From Labia minor (lineage: Eukaryota > Arthropoda > Insecta > Dermaptera > Spongiphoridae), in the NCBI GenBank assembly GCA_963082975.1, contig OY720350.1, forward strand, positions 39,983,851 through 40,047,850: a stretch of DNA of 64,000 bases, written 5' to 3'. Position numbers and translations under genes: made by a program. How positions within the stretch are numbered: the first letter of the stretch is position 1; each line of letters begins with the position of its first letter. Below are positions 1 through 11,729 of the stretch, piece after piece. Under the pieces are notes generated by a model. That model ran no database searches. It was not told the origin of the DNA and saw nothing but the letters and a program-made list of their open reading frames with translations.

Positions 1-530
1 ATAATAATGATACATAAAATATAACATTGCTATTGGAAAGCAGTACAGATACATACACAAATTATTAAATTTGATTGATGTTTAAAATAATAAGATTTAA
101 TTTTCTTTTTTTGTTTTTCTTTCTTTACTTATAATTGGAATTCTTAAGTGATCTTAGAGGTACTTGACAAATATTTATTATTTAACCATTGTATATGATA
201 CTTAAGAATATTTCTTTATTATTCATTTGTTACATAACAAACACAAAATCTTTATAATTAAATCAAGATAGCAATAAAGATTTTCTTATTTTTATCCTTT
301 TAGCTTTATTTTATTGTAAATTTTTTCTTTGTTTATCAAAAAAATTGAACTTTATTGATAAAGTTTGAAGCATTTGGATGTTTAAACTTTCCCCGAAATG
401 ATTTCCAGTTGTGTTCGTTCTTTTAACTAATAATCTCTTCTAACTGGAATCAAAATAATAATAGCCATAATAATCTTTGGTAAAAAAATTGTTATACATA
501 AAAATTATATGAATTATTTAAAAAAAAATT
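1..530. other. AT-rich sequence without a recognisable feature
   Basis: No open frame, splice-flanked GC patch or repeat end is visible. It is low-complexity A/T-rich DNA directly upstream of the first family A element. Confidence 0.6.
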
Positions 531-1126
531 AGCTGGAGTGTCTCCACTCGACTATCTCGCAATTTGAATTGGATTAAATAACATAATATATTATATTTAA
601 ATTAAATTTTATTAATTATAAATTATAAATAATAAATATTAAACCAGCGCATGTTTGGCTTTTTATTGATGGCACCACGTCACGTGTTGGCGCGTGAGAT
701 TTGCAGTGTTAAAAAATTAATTCTGGTAATTTCAGCGATTCAATCAAGCTGAAATTCTATATATAGCAGTTTTATACAATTATTAATCATGTGAAAAATT
801 ATCAAACATATATCTTTATCTTTACGGTCACTTTAGAGGAAAAAAAATCAAAACGTTGTAGGTAATGACCCTCTTCCGGTTGAGCTACATTTCTCAAAAG
901 TTGATAGAAAACTACGAATTTTGAATAATGCTCATGTACCAAATTTCATCATTCTAGCTCACAAACCGTTTTTCCGTAATCTTGGTTACATACATACACA
1001 CAAACACACAGACATTTTTCTCAACCTTAGTGAAAATGATTCAGGAACCTTCAAAACGTAAAAAAACATCAAAATCTCAACATCGAAAATTTTCGTGATC
1101 GCAATACTATCTCTTACGAGATAGTA
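531..1126 (+). mobile_element. Helentron-like non-autonomous element, family A, near full length
   Basis: The 5' end carries a small hairpin (GAGTG/CACTC) followed by ACTATCTCGC. The body holds a short (CA)n/GACA tract at about 998-1015. The 3' end is the perfect hairpin ACTATCTC-TTAC-GAGATAGT. The 5' ACTATCTCGC is inverted near the 3' end of copies ending GGCGAGATAG, so the family has subterminal inverted repeats. Ten further full or partial copies occur in the window. No transposase is encoded; open frames across it are repeat translations. Subterminal inverted repeats, a microsatellite core and a 3' hairpin are known hallmarks of Helentron-associated (HINE/DINE) elements. The family assignment is inference. 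Confidence 0.75.
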
Positions 1127-1468
1127 AAAATGAATATAGTAAAAATATTCAAAAAAATTCATTCTAATTGTTTTTTTCACATAATATATACAATTTAAAT
1201 ATGAAAGTTTTTAGTGGTAACTAGGAAAGAAAATCTACGTTCATTTTAGCCAGTGTGTTCAAAATTATTTAGAATAATGTTTATTCATATTAATATATAT
1301 ATTAAATTATTGAACTTGATGAGATTCGAAGAATCATTTTCAAGTCCGTGGGAATAGAACTCATTAAGTCAATTGATCAATTATCAAAGTTAATTGAGAG
1401 GATTAAACCTGATCTTTCTCTTAATTGCAAATGGAGATTATTAAGTTGATTAAATTTTATTATACATA

Positions 1469-1500
<32 letters not shown>

Positions 1501-1735
1501 TGTATATATGTAGTTATTTCTTTGATGATCTCAACCCAAAGGGTTTCCTCTTACTAATTGCATGAACTTATACTTATTACATCTAAATTTAAGATTGGAA
1601 TCCAAAGAACGTTTTCGATTTGAATTTATTTGAAAATTAATTTAAATTGTTTTTTTTTATATATTATTTTTATTTCCCATTATTTTTGCTTTAAATAAAT
1701 TTGTTTTGCATTATGTGTGACACACTGCCTAAGAT
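1127..1735. other. AT-rich spacer with a (TA)n run
   Basis: No gene is seen. A (TA)n microsatellite lies at about 1468-1491. Confidence 0.55.
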
Positions 1736-1946
1736 ATAGCTAAAATTAGTATTATTATTAACAAATAATTAATATAACACAAGATGGTGTGGTATAAATT
1801 AGATATAATTATGATTTTACTAGTTTAGTATAAATAACAAATAAAAATAAACATAAATTAAATCGAATAAAATATTTTAATTATGATATATTTAAGAGGT
1901 ATAGGATTTCATTTTTTTTTTTAAATTAATTTTTAATTTATAGACT

Positions 1947-2011
1947 ATTATTAAAAACCGATTATAATTTTAATTAATATTTTATAAAATAAATGATTGT
2001 TATTCGAATGT
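1947..2011 (+). repeat. 65-bp direct repeat, copy 1
   Basis: This block recurs almost exactly at 3436-3500 (one clear mismatch in ATTAAAAACCG versus ATTAAAAAGCG). Together the two copies bracket a LINE tail and a family C element. Flanking sequence at 1755-1830 is also loosely repeated at 3575-3630, so the duplication is wider than this block. Confidence 0.7.
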
Positions 2012-2029
2012 ACAAAAGAATAAAAATGG

Positions 2030-2330
2030 AGAATATCAACATTTTTATTAGAAGAATGAAATGGAGATGGATAGGACACGTTGCAAGAATGGAAGACCAA
2101 CGCTGGACAAGAGTGTCTACTGAATTGTGGCCTATGAGAAATTCAAGAAACTACGAGGAAGATCCTCAAAAAGATGGACGGATGACTTAGATGCAGTGGA
2201 AGGTACGGTTTGGACCCGGGTTGCGAGACATGAGTTGGGGGAGGCCTATACCCAAGGGGCCTGGTTCCATCATCTTAAAATACATAAATAAAATAATCAA
2301 TGTAAATAAAGTAATTAAAAAAAATATGTA
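2030..2330 (+). mobile_element. LINE (non-LTR retrotransposon) 3'-terminal fragment
   Basis: The frame encodes WRWIGHVARMEDQRW, a motif common at the extreme C-terminus of arthropod LINE polyproteins. After a frameshift near 2150 another frame continues with KRWTDDLDAVEGTVWTRVAR and LGEAYTQGAWFHHL, matching the usual 'RWxDDL...W...A.dR..W..l.eA' ending. It stops shortly before an A/T-rich tail with AAT repeats near 2370-2390. The reverse transcriptase domain is absent, so the fragment is 5'-truncated and dead. The clade cannot be resolved from this piece. Confidence 0.75.
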
Positions 2331-2454
2331 ACACACAAATCTATATATAATCTATATGAACCATAAAAGCAATAATAATAATAATAATAATATTTAAGAG
2401 GTATAGAATTTAATTTTTTTTAAATAAAATAATATAATTTTAAATTAGACTACT

Positions 2455-3432
2455 AGCAGACCCGGCAAAGCTTCGCTTTTGCATGTGTGTCTGAATAATA
2501 ATAATAATTTATTAAATAAATATAATTGAAATTTTATTTTTTATTATTACATTTTTATTTTTATTTTTTTTTTTTTGTTAATAATTTATTTTTATTTTTT
2601 ATTTATTTTGTTAATAATTATTACATTTTTATTTGTTGGAAAATTATTTCTACTTTATTAATTGTTAATAATTAATAGTTACATTTTAATTAACAGTTTT
2701 CGGAATAAGTATATTCTCTTATTATAGACATTCTTATTGTTTGTCTCACAACTCTACCTACATTATTTCATTACCATTGTATGATTCAAAATAAAATTCA
2801 AAATATTTAATAGGACATGACATGATCTTAGTATTTTTCCCATCCCAGAATATTTGCTAATATATTAAATGTTGGAGTTCCAATTACCTGCATATTTAAT
2901 GGCAATTTCAATGCTGAATATGCTTTTAAATAAAAAAAAAAAATTGAAGAAAGTAATTGGAATTATTATTATTAAGAATCGACAAATAAATTTATTAAAT
3001 ATACATTTAAATATGTAAATAAATCTATATATAAATTTAATAAATATTCAAACAATAATTGAAACAATATAAATAAAATGATTCCATATTTTACTTACAT
3101 TGTAATTTATATTTTTATTTTTATTACAACTGTTATTATGGGTATGTTATTTTTGACAGTTTCAAAAAAATTAAAAATATTAATAAAATTTATCAAAATA
3201 ATAAGTTGAAAAGATTTCCAATTATTTTTATTTATTTATTGTAAATTTTTCAATATAACCATGAATATACTTTTACCAAAATATTACTAATTAAATTAAT
3301 TTTGGATTTAACTACACTAAAACCTTCCTTAGTATGCCCACAACAATCCCTGAAAGTTTTATCGCAATCGGACGTCTAGTTTTTGAGTTTAGGCGAGACA
3401 GACAGACAGACAGATATTCCCTTTTATATCTA
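2455..3432 (+). mobile_element. Helentron-like non-autonomous element, family C
   Basis: It begins CTAGCAGACCCGGCAAAGC, an element head widespread in arthropods, where GGCAAAGC and the following GCTTTTGC can pair. It ends with CCTGAAAGTTTTATCGCAATCGG-type sequence, then (GACA)n at 3400-3413 and an A/T terminus. A second, interrupted copy lies at 27343-28205 and shares the internal 2911-3030 segment. No coding capacity is present. Confidence 0.65.
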
Positions 3433-3435
3433 TTG

Positions 3436-3500
3436 ATTATTAAAAAGCGATTATAATTTTAATTAATATTTTATAAAATAAATGATTGTTATTCGAATGT
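3436..3500 (+). repeat. 65-bp direct repeat, copy 2
   Basis: Partner of 1947-2011. It lies immediately downstream of the family C element end. Confidence 0.7.
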
Positions 3501-3639
3501 TTTTTCACCACTGGATACATCAACCAAGTGTGGCTCACGTCCATGCCTGGAGATATACCTACAATTAATATTATTATTAATAAGCAATTAATATAACATA
3601 TAATGTTGTGGTATGGTGTTGTTGAAATTACAATTATAA

Positions 3640-5115
3640 AAATTAATAAAAGGATCAGTAAATAATAAATATAAAACAAATCCCTAGGAAAAAAAAACTC
3701 GTCACTCAAAATTTAATTGCAAAATTAAAATAACCTTTTAATGAAAAAAATAAATAAATAAATAAATCTGGTTCATTCGTTTAACTGCCTGATTTCATGA
3801 TTGACGTTTGAATTTGAATTTCTATCTAAATCATTTAAATAATTGATTTAAATAAAATTTAAAAGAAAGGTTAAAATAGATGAATTGTTATGAATAAAGC
3901 ATTAAAGTCGATCTCATCATTCGATATCCATCGTTTTATGACTCACTTTAAGGCCATCAAAGTGTCAACGTTCATATTAAAGGCTATTAAATGTCACTCA
4001 TGTGTTCATCGAATTTTCCAAGTTTTAAAACATTATCTATTGATTCGGTTCATTACTATTTAAGTTTGACGAATAGGCATAACCCCCACCCATCCCACAG
4101 GCAGTCATTCATCCATCCATCTAATCATCTTTACAGATTCAAACGGGCACGAATTCAAACAGATTACTTACCATTATAAATACAAAATCAACCATATAAA
4201 TTAATAATTTATCATGCTAATGATAGAAGTTAAAAAAAAGCATATTTTTTATTGAATGATTGAAAATGTGTACTTTACTATAGGCATATCAGAAAATAAA
4301 TAAATAATTAAATAACGTAGGCAAATATATAGGTATATTTATATGTACATATAACTAATATATACCTATTTAACTTTAATATTAAATAATAAATAATTTA
4401 ATTAATACAAAAATGTAATAATTAATTTTATATTAAAAAAATTAAATTAATTTAGATAAAAGTAAAATAATTATAAAGAATGTAAGAAAATTAAGTATAA
4501 AATATAAAAATAAAAATTTAATAAGATGAAATATGTAATTAATAAAGAATTTCAGAGAAGTGGTAAATACAATTAAAAATTCTGAAATTGAGAAAGAGAG
4601 AGACAAAAAAAAAATCTTGTAAAGTTATCTTCTTTAATTTGCAACGTTGAAAATAAGTTTTTTTTTTATTCTTCCCTGTTCACTTAGTTTTTTTTTTTAC
4701 TCTTCTTTTTTTTCAAGTAGGAGCTATTATCATTTAATTAAACGAAAAATCTCTCTCGCGTGTACAGGTGATAACAACACCTACCTAATCATGTTCCTAG
4801 TCAATTTCATTCTTTTCTTCACCCCCCCCCCCCGCATTCTCCCCATCTCTTATTTCATCAAACATTAAACTAAAGAAAAAAGGTCAAAGGTGTTATTATT
4901 TGATACTTTAAATAAATTTCCAATATATTCTTGTTTATTTTATTATTTATTTAAAGGAATTTTGTATAGATAATCTAAAAAGCAATTTTTTTTTGTATAA
5001 GATAAATGGAAAGTGGTCATGAACTTTCGAGTTTATTACCGGTACATTTAGTATTAAAATATATAATTAATGATTGATTAGAATTTTTATAAATAATTAT
5101 TTAAAAAATAATTTT
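3640..5115. other. AT-rich intergenic stretch
   Basis: No coding region is supported. Low-complexity features include a pyrimidine-rich run at about 4660-4720 and a poly-C run at about 4822-4833. Confidence 0.5.
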
Positions 5116-5116
5116 A

Positions 5117-5277
5117 TATAGAGGGTGGCGCAGGGGAACTTGATTAGAGCCATATTGAAAAATCGAAAATGTTATTTAAGAGCCAAATCGGAATATTTTT
5201 TTTTTTTTTTTGTGTGTCATGACTAAATTTTTTAATTGAGCCACAATAAACTCAAAAAGAGCCACGGTTTGGCCACA
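5117..5277. mobile_element. hAT-like MITE, degraded copy of the 56826-57006 family
   Basis: It shares with 56826-57006 the start GGGTGGC, the middle (ATATTGAAAAATCGAAAATG, AAGAGCCAAATCGGAA, GTGTGTCATGACT) and the end CCACGGTTTGGCCAC. ATTTTATA sits at both edges, consistent with an 8-bp duplication, but the edges are AT-rich and slightly ambiguous. No coding capacity. Confidence 0.6.
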
Positions 5278-5289
5278 TATTTTATATTT

Positions 5290-5365
5290 ATTAAATTTTA
5301 GAGAAATTATTAAATTTTAGAGAAATTATTAAATTTTAGAGAAATTATTAAATTTTAGAGAAATT
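5290..5365 (+). repeat. 19-bp tandem repeat, four copies
   Basis: Four consecutive, essentially identical units of ATTAAATTTTAGAGAAATT. The array starts just beyond the right end of the degraded hAT MITE. Confidence 0.9.
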
Positions 5366-5874
5366 AAATATTTCATCTATCTATATGGAAAGTTCTTTTA
5401 ATTTATATTAATTTAAAATAAAATAATGATTAAATATGACTATTTTAAATTGTAACTGATAAGATAATTGAATTATGAGTATCGAGTGAATGTGATTTTT
5501 AGTGAAAGCCGGAAGACAAAACACATCTTGATACTTGTTCATACCACCAGAGGGCCTGGTCTTGTTGAATCGTTATTCGTTTTTCTCACTTTTCTGTTTA
5601 TTTTAATTAAAATATTATTTTTATATCAATAATTAATAAATTATATAATACGTCAAATCCTGATTTAGATATATAAAATTAACAATAAATTAAATGTTAT
5701 TTAAAAGAGAAGTCTAATTCTAATTTTATTATTATTTAATTAATAAAATAATTTTACATTATCATATTAAATCTATTTCATGTAAACTTATTTAATTTAT
5801 TGCTAATTTTATATATTTTTAATATTTTTGGATTAATTTTTTTTTTTTCTTTAATTCTTTTTTTTTCTTTTCAG

Positions 5875-6230
5875 ACGCATTGAACCTAGATAAATTGGTT
5901 TTCTTCAATCGACAGCCTCTATTTCTCTGGTCGGCGAATGTAATCTAGTTATCCATGCATTGCCCCACTCTAATGGGTATTTTCAAAGACGTGCCACGTG
6001 TATAGGAATGGATGCGGGATGAAGTGGGAGGATGAGTGGGTCCGAAGTGGATTTAGACCCGGGGGGCTTTTCGCTAAACTCAACGAGGCTTTTGAACAGC
6101 CAAGTGTTACAATTATGGCCTGGGCCTTAAACTTGCGAGAATTTACAACTTATTTAAATAAATTACAACTTCGGCCATTGAAGAAATTGGCAAGTGAGTT
6201 TGTGTTGGTGGATGAGTGAATGGACTAGCA
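5875..6230 (+). other. Possible 3'-terminal exon or low-copy conserved segment
   Basis: A long pyrimidine tract ending CTTTTCAG at 5874 is a very good splice acceptor. Behind it, the frame from 5877 is open for 23 codons (it includes LVFFNRQPLFLW) to a TAG at 5946. The following sequence to about 6230 is GC-richer than its surroundings and contains an unrecognised 73-codon open frame (5998-6219, non-ATG start). An AATAAA lies near 6440. No family is recognised and no upstream exon was found, so this could equally be an old repeat. Confidence 0.2.
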
Positions 6231-6701
6231 TTAAAATATCCACTTCTATTTGATCCTCACACACTTCATTCATTCACCTTAAGGTATTCCCGAGGCAGAG
6301 AAGTATTTATGTCGTATTTGAATACGGATTCCTTTTCGAAAGGATCAATGTAATTTCAGTTCACAAATTACATAATATTCCAACTTCTAGGAACTTTTCC
6401 CTGTAAAGTGTGGAATAATTTTATAATACAATATAAACAGATGAATAAACGTAACATTAAATTATTTTGAGTTACCCTATTTCTACTAGACAGGATAAAT
6501 TCTAGGTAATTAATTTTTCCAGTCTGTCCTCAACAAACTTAAATTAAACACCTGAGATAATCAGACAAGGAAAATATTATTTCAAAGTTCAAATTTCATC
6601 TAGGTTGTTTAACTACTAGATCTTACCAGATGTTTATAGATCATAGTATCATAGTAAAAAACTAATTTGTTAAGTTTGCCTTTAAAATTTAACTATATTA
6701 A
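6231..6701. other. AT-rich spacer without recognised features
   Basis: Moderately mixed composition with no open frame, repeat end or RNA gene that can be supported. Confidence 0.45.
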
Positions 6702-6705
6702 TTAA

Positions 6706-6907
6706 CACACTATGAGCGGGGCGGGTATTTGTACCCGTTGCGGGGACTGCCACTTATAAGCGGGGCGGGTATTTATACCCGTTGCCACTTATATAATATA
6801 TATTTTCCCTTGTGTCACTTAAAATTACTTAATATAATATAATACTAATATATATATCCCTCATATAAGTGGCAACGGGTATAAATACCCGCCCCGCTCA
6901 TAGTGTG
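6706..6907. mobile_element. piggyBac-type MITE
   Basis: It is flanked on both sides by TTAA (6702-6705 and 6908-6911), the piggyBac target duplication. The terminal inverted repeats begin CACACTATGAGCGGGGCGGG and cover much of the element, with a second internal GCGGGGCGGGTATTTATACC repeat. It is 202 bp and non-coding. A second copy of the family lies at 28772-29013. Confidence 0.85.
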
Positions 6908-6911
6908 TTAA

Positions 6912-7704
6912 TACTTTGGCTACATTTATATGATAAATAAGTATATGTAAATAGATCGTTATATTTCTTACCTAGAAATGTAACTATCTCTGGATAGAAT
7001 TTGAGCAAATAGATGAGACGTGATGTTAATATTTAATTGCAATCTACAGCCGGTTGGAATTAATATTAACTTCCTAAATAATTATGGAGTTAATGAGAAC
7101 AGGTAAGACGTTTAATTAAGGATCAAAGCTCCTGAATAGTTGGGCCTTGATCTTTGGAAGGTAAACATGTTCAACGTTACAATGCACAAATAGGACGTGA
7201 GTGAATTGTTTACATTTGTCCTATTAAGTACTTAACTATTTATTCAACTACGATTCAATATTTTATTTTTATAGAAATTTTATTTTAGTGTTTTATTTTT
7301 TTCGAATTGGATGTTATCCATATTCATTGTCATTAATTATTTTATATTTTATTTTAATGAATAACGATCTTGAAATTAAATAAAAATTATTCATTAGTTT
7401 GATCAAAGAGAATGTTTTAAATCTAAAAAAAAAGATATTTTAATCACGTCTAACTTAATTGGAACTGACAAAAAAAAATAATTAATAGAATATATAATAT
7501 ATTTTAATATTAATATGAAAAATATTCTTAGAGTAGTATTGTGTAACCACTAAATTTTTAAAGTTTAAAGAGGAACATTTGTAATGTGAACAAAAATGAA
7601 ATGATAAAAATTATTATAAATCATTTTTAAACCTGAAAATAATAGTTAATTTGGTTATTTTAGCAATCCTTAATTTATACCAATGGAGGCTTTGACAATT
7701 TATA
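6912..7704. other. AT-rich spacer without recognised features
   Basis: No supported coding region or repeat boundary was found on either strand. Confidence 0.45.
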
Positions 7705-8575
7705 TATATACTTACTGACCAATGCGAAGATTTCGCACAGATATAGTAATAAATAAACGCGTATTAAAACAGTCAAATTATTTTCAAATCTTTTTAATAA
7801 AAATATCAAGCAAGATACAAAGAAAAGATAAGTGAAATAAGTTTAAATTATTATTCATAGTATAGTATTTTGTTGAAAGTCTGTATGTGAAAGGTTTTAA
7901 TTCATTTTAATTCAATCAGTATATTAAAATATTCATGTCCACGACGGGGTTCAGTGTATATAACTCCTTTGTTGATCACTTTTGAGTAGTAAATCTTCTT
8001 TCTTCGACTTTTAAATTGTTTATATAATAATATGTAATAATGAGAGACAACACGTTTTTTTTTTATTTTATGAAAATTTCTGTATAGATGTCCTCAGAAA
8101 AATGAATATGGTTTAATAAACCAATGTTCAATTTATATCATTATAGGACATCTTAGTTAAAAATAATATTTAATAAAATTAAATAAAATGAGCTAGCTAC
8201 CTAATGAATTTTTACTACTACTTTTTAATGATATTTATATCGAATACAAAGTAAAAAAATATGTCAAGAAATAAATAATTTTATAAAATATGTGTATAAA
8301 GAAAATAGCAATTCAATAATAATTAAATTAATAATAATTTTATTTTGAGTGTCAACTTCTTAACTTAACCACTAGAGGCGCCACATGGAGCGTTGTTTAT
8401 TTGGGTCGGTTTTTTGCCCATATCTTTGGAAAGGATCAATTTTTTTGAAATTTTCAACCTTATATTTTATCATTGGGTCATGACGCTTCTAATGATACCC
8501 GAACCATTAAGATCCATGAAGCCGTTTAGAAGGAGTTTAGGGTTGCGTAGTCGTTTAATTATATAGACATATAAC
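7705..8575 (+). mobile_element. Possible Helentron/DINE-like interspersed element
   Basis: The head TACTGACCAATGCGAAGATT followed by TCGCACAG resembles the 'ctagctgacc...gcaaagcttcgc' heads of family C elements. The tail near 8490-8570 (CCGTTTAGAAGGAGTTTAGG, then ATATAGACATATA) resembles the 'gccgtttaggag...' tails of arthropod Helentron-derived repeats. There is no second copy in the window to confirm the limits. Confidence 0.35.
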
Positions 8576-8579
8576 AACT

Positions 8580-9470
8580 CCCCACTCACTTATTGTAAAG
8601 ATTATTTGTCAAAAATAAAAAACATAACATAATTGTTAGTTAATAGAAATAATTCACAAAAAATAAAAAAATAATCATCTCTTAATATCCTTTAATTCAA
8701 TGAATTTCTAAGTATTTTCCAATTTTTTCTTTTCTAGTTGAGTAGTTATTTATTTATTTATTTGCCAGAACCCCCAAATTATTATTGAACAGAGAATATA
8801 AAGAATCAGATTGTAATCAAATAAATCTATTTTACAGGCAACCATTGAATCCATATTCCACTCATCATTATATAAAGGTAAATTCAGTATATATTAATAT
8901 TAATGAATAAAAAATGAGTTGAATTAATCTTTTATCGCTGGTAGTTTGCGTCAACTGGCCTATATATTAAAATTTAACTTTCACAACCTACTCCGTTTTA
9001 CTTGAATCGACCCCATTTATGTTCACCTCACTTTTACCACCCCGTTATTGAACACAGTTTCTCTCTTGACCTTTCTAATAGTTCGGACAGCCATTTAAGA
9101 ATATGCTTGTTATTCCTACAATTTTTTTTAACATGATAAAATTTGTAAAATGCCTCAAATAGATATAGTTCGATAACTCAAATGTTTATGGGAGGTTGTT
9201 GGTGATTATGATTCATTTAAAATTGGATCAAACCATCCGGCCTCAATACCTCCATCATTGTGATTTTAGTTTTGTTGAGGCCGGTGACATGAGAATCTCA
9301 CAATTAAATTAAACAAAATATTATAAAATTAAGAAATTTTATAAATTATATTTAAACTTATAGAACGCTGAATACGCTGAATGAACGAATACTTCACTAA
9401 TATCAAATTACTTTATTAACAAGAACAATTTTTTTTTAAATATACATTAAGTCAGTCTATTAAATTATAC
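8580..9470. other. AT-rich spacer without recognised features
   Basis: No supported gene, RNA or repeat end is present. One stretch near 8990-9090 is somewhat GC-richer but carries no convincing frame. Confidence 0.45.
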
Positions 9471-9474
9471 ATTA

Positions 9475-9508
9475 ACAATACCTCCCTTACTATCGTCGGT
9501 CGGTAAAA
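9475..9508 (-). mobile_element. Isolated 5' end of a family B element
   Basis: Only the terminal 30 or so bases are present: the reverse complement of TTACCGACCGACGATAGTAA plus GGGAGG. The rest of the element is missing on the inner side. Confidence 0.7.
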
Positions 9509-9769
9509 ATATAATAATTTAAATAAAAGTAGAATAAGTCTACTCCCGTGTCTGTAAACAAATTAGTATGACCGTGGCCTTCGTTTCTTTAAGAGCAATT
9601 GTTTTGTTTTGCTGGAAAAATGATAAGTGTATTAATATAACAACGAATCGTCGTGAAAATCGTAAAAAGCGTTACTGAAACTTATCTTTCATTAAAAGAA
9701 GTTATATGGCAATGAATGTTTATCAGTTTTTGAGTGATTTAAGCTTTTTCAAGATGATTGAGCGATGAT

Positions 9770-10225
9770 TGTTTTTTTTCGATATTAATGGGATTTTGTT
9801 CATTCACTGTGTTCCAGAAAGTTAAAATATTAATCAATATTATTATCTTAAGGTTCTTGCTCAATTTTGCAAAAGAATAAGAAAAAAAACGACCCGAATT
9901 GTGGAAGAACAAGTCATTGGTTCTCCATCAAGACAAGGCGCACACCCATTTTGTAATGTCTGTCAAGACGTTTCTAGCCAAGTACAACATCCCAGTGTTA
10001 GATTATCCTCCTTATTCACCTGACCATGCACCATACGACTTTTATATGTTTCCCAAGGTCAAATCTGCATTAAAATCAACAAGATTCATGAAAACTGTGA
10101 AAAAAACGACACACATTATGAAGGAACTCACAGAAGAAGACTTCTAGCACTGTTCCGAATAATGGAAAATTCGCATGGCGCGTTGTAGGGATAGAGGAAG
10201 AGTGAATATTGAAGGTGATATATAT
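9770..10225 (+). mobile_element. mariner transposase remnant (C-terminal half)
   Basis: A first segment near 9779 reads FDINGILFIHCVPES, the block around the first catalytic aspartate. After a frame break the segment from 9899 reads LVLHQDKAHTHF (second aspartate) and VLDYPPYSPDHAPYDFYMFP (third catalytic block), then LTEEDF. A stop follows, and the expected mariner C-terminus WKIRMARCRDRGR and NIEGD reads on past it. All three DDE/D blocks are recognisable, but frameshifts and stops make it a pseudogene. No inverted-repeat ends were found, so the copy is truncated. The lineage differs from the other four mariners in the window. Confidence 0.85.
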
Positions 10226-10241
10226 ATATATATAATAACTA

Positions 10242-10904
10242 ATAAGTTGACCTGTGGCCAGGTCCGAACCGACCGACTGTTTGAAATAAATTAATTTCCA
10301 GCTACAGAAACAATTTCAAATAATTTTAATATATCTATTAATGTAATAAAAAACAGATATGGATACATAAATAATAAATATAAACATTTTTAATTTTATT
10401 TTATTTATAATATATATGCAAGGCCAGGCTGTGACGTCATGAATGGCTGGATGACGTCATATAATTTTAAATCAAGAAAAAACTAATAAATATGATTTTT
10501 CTCGAGGATAAAACCAATACAAAGTGCATGATTCGTGGTGATATATAAAAAAATCTCCTTTGGTGTGAAAATAACCCTTTCCTTCCTATCGTCGATCGCT
10601 AATACTACCACTTCCGGTTTCCGGAATTGCACCAAAAGTTGATCAATTCATCCCACTGATGCATTAAGTAAATATACCAAATTTCATCAAAATCGGTTGA
10701 GCCGTTCAGGCTGTACACATCTATACGGACGGACGGACGGACGGACGGACAGACGGACAGACGGACGGACGGACGGGCAGACATCATGCTAAAAATACTT
10801 TTTTCTGTTTAGAAAATGCATGATTCGTGGAGATATGTAAAAATCTCCACATGTGAAATTTGGTGTGAAAACAATACCTCCCTTACTATCGTCGGTCGGT
10901 AAAA
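10242..10904 (-). mobile_element. Helentron-like non-autonomous element, family B, full length
   Basis: Reading on the minus strand it runs from TTTACCGACCGACGATAGTA through a (GTCY)n tract (plus-strand 10727-10790) to a terminal hairpin GACCTG-GCCA-CAGGTC followed by AACTT. The 11-bp ACCGACCGACG at the 5' end is inverted just inside the 3' hairpin, though this copy has one change there. Two TGACGTCAT palindromes lie at 10432 and 10452. The (GTCY)n core, subterminal repeats and 3' hairpin match Drosophila DINE-1-type Helentron derivatives. Non-coding. Confidence 0.8.
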
Positions 10905-10954
10905 ATATATAAATTCAAAATAAAATGTTTTTAAGCAATAGTCTCGTTAGTTTT

Positions 10955-11030
10955 TTAGCAGAGGTCGCCAAAGTGGCTTTATAGACCCCCAAGGATGTGT
11001 TTAACAAAAGTGGGGGTCGATCTGACAAAG
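10955..11030 (+). mobile_element. hAT-like element, left-end fragment
   Basis: AGCAGAGGTCGCCAAAGTGG followed by a GGGGTC-rich segment resembles the hAT 'CAGNGGTCGCCAAA' terminal motif. No matching right end or 8-bp duplication was found. Confidence 0.3.
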
Positions 11031-11250
11031 GTTAAATAAATATTAAGTCATTTAAATTTCAACATTAATATATTTTTCATCAATATATTGTTACACTATA
11101 TACTATTATTTAATAAATGTTTAAAATCATAAAGTAAATGTACAGTATCTAATAGAGTTATGTTGTTTTTTATAATAATAATAATAATAATAATAATTGT
11201 AGAATATATAATAAATAATATTATACCATATAATATTTTCGAAAGATATA

Positions 11251-11726
11251 CGAGGGGTGTTCAAAGTATTCTCGGTAACGGGGTAATTTAGCAGTGACGA
11301 AGGGATTTAAATTATTTCAGTTGGTAACGACACTCTCTGAGAACATAACCTCAAAATTTCATTTATTTATCATTAGTACTAATCTAATTATCGTTGGTGT
11401 AAGAAGACCAGAATGACTGATGCGACAATGTTGAGAAAAATGCTTTGAAGAAATAAAGCATACACCTTACAGCCCAGACCTTGCCCCCAGTGATTACTTC
11501 TTGTTCCCCAACCTAAAAAAAAGATCTTCGTGGAAAACGTTTTTCTGACGATTAAAAGCTGAAGGTGGCAATTAACGCACATTTTGAGGACAAGGAGGAA
11601 AAATAGTTTTTAGAGGGAATTCAAAAGTGTATTGAGGTTATGGGGGACTACATTGAAAAATAAATTTTAGTTAGAAGTTTCTGCATTTTCCTTCATACCT
11701 ATACCGAGAATACTTTGAACACCCCT
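11251..11726 (+). mobile_element. Internally deleted mariner element with terminal inverted repeats
   Basis: Inverted repeats of about 25 bp (AGGGGTGTTCAAAGTATTCT...) bound the element. TA precedes the left end; the right end has decayed. The interior encodes YSPDLAPSDYFLFPNLKK, the third catalytic block of mariner transposases. Past frameshifts come HFEDKEEK and GDYIEK, the C-terminal 'F..kd..f..gI...GdYvEK' ending. The N-terminal part and the first two catalytic aspartates are deleted, so it could only move in trans. Confidence 0.85.
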
Positions 11727-11729
11727 ATT

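Noticed and set aside
4647-4868. 73-codon frame with a hydrophobic start, as a secreted peptide
   Set aside because: It is a translation of poly-T and poly-C low-complexity DNA.
10738-10780. Short regular repeats that might suggest a CRISPR array (also 37850-37900)
   Set aside because: They are tetranucleotide or dinucleotide microsatellites without spacers, in a eukaryotic genome.
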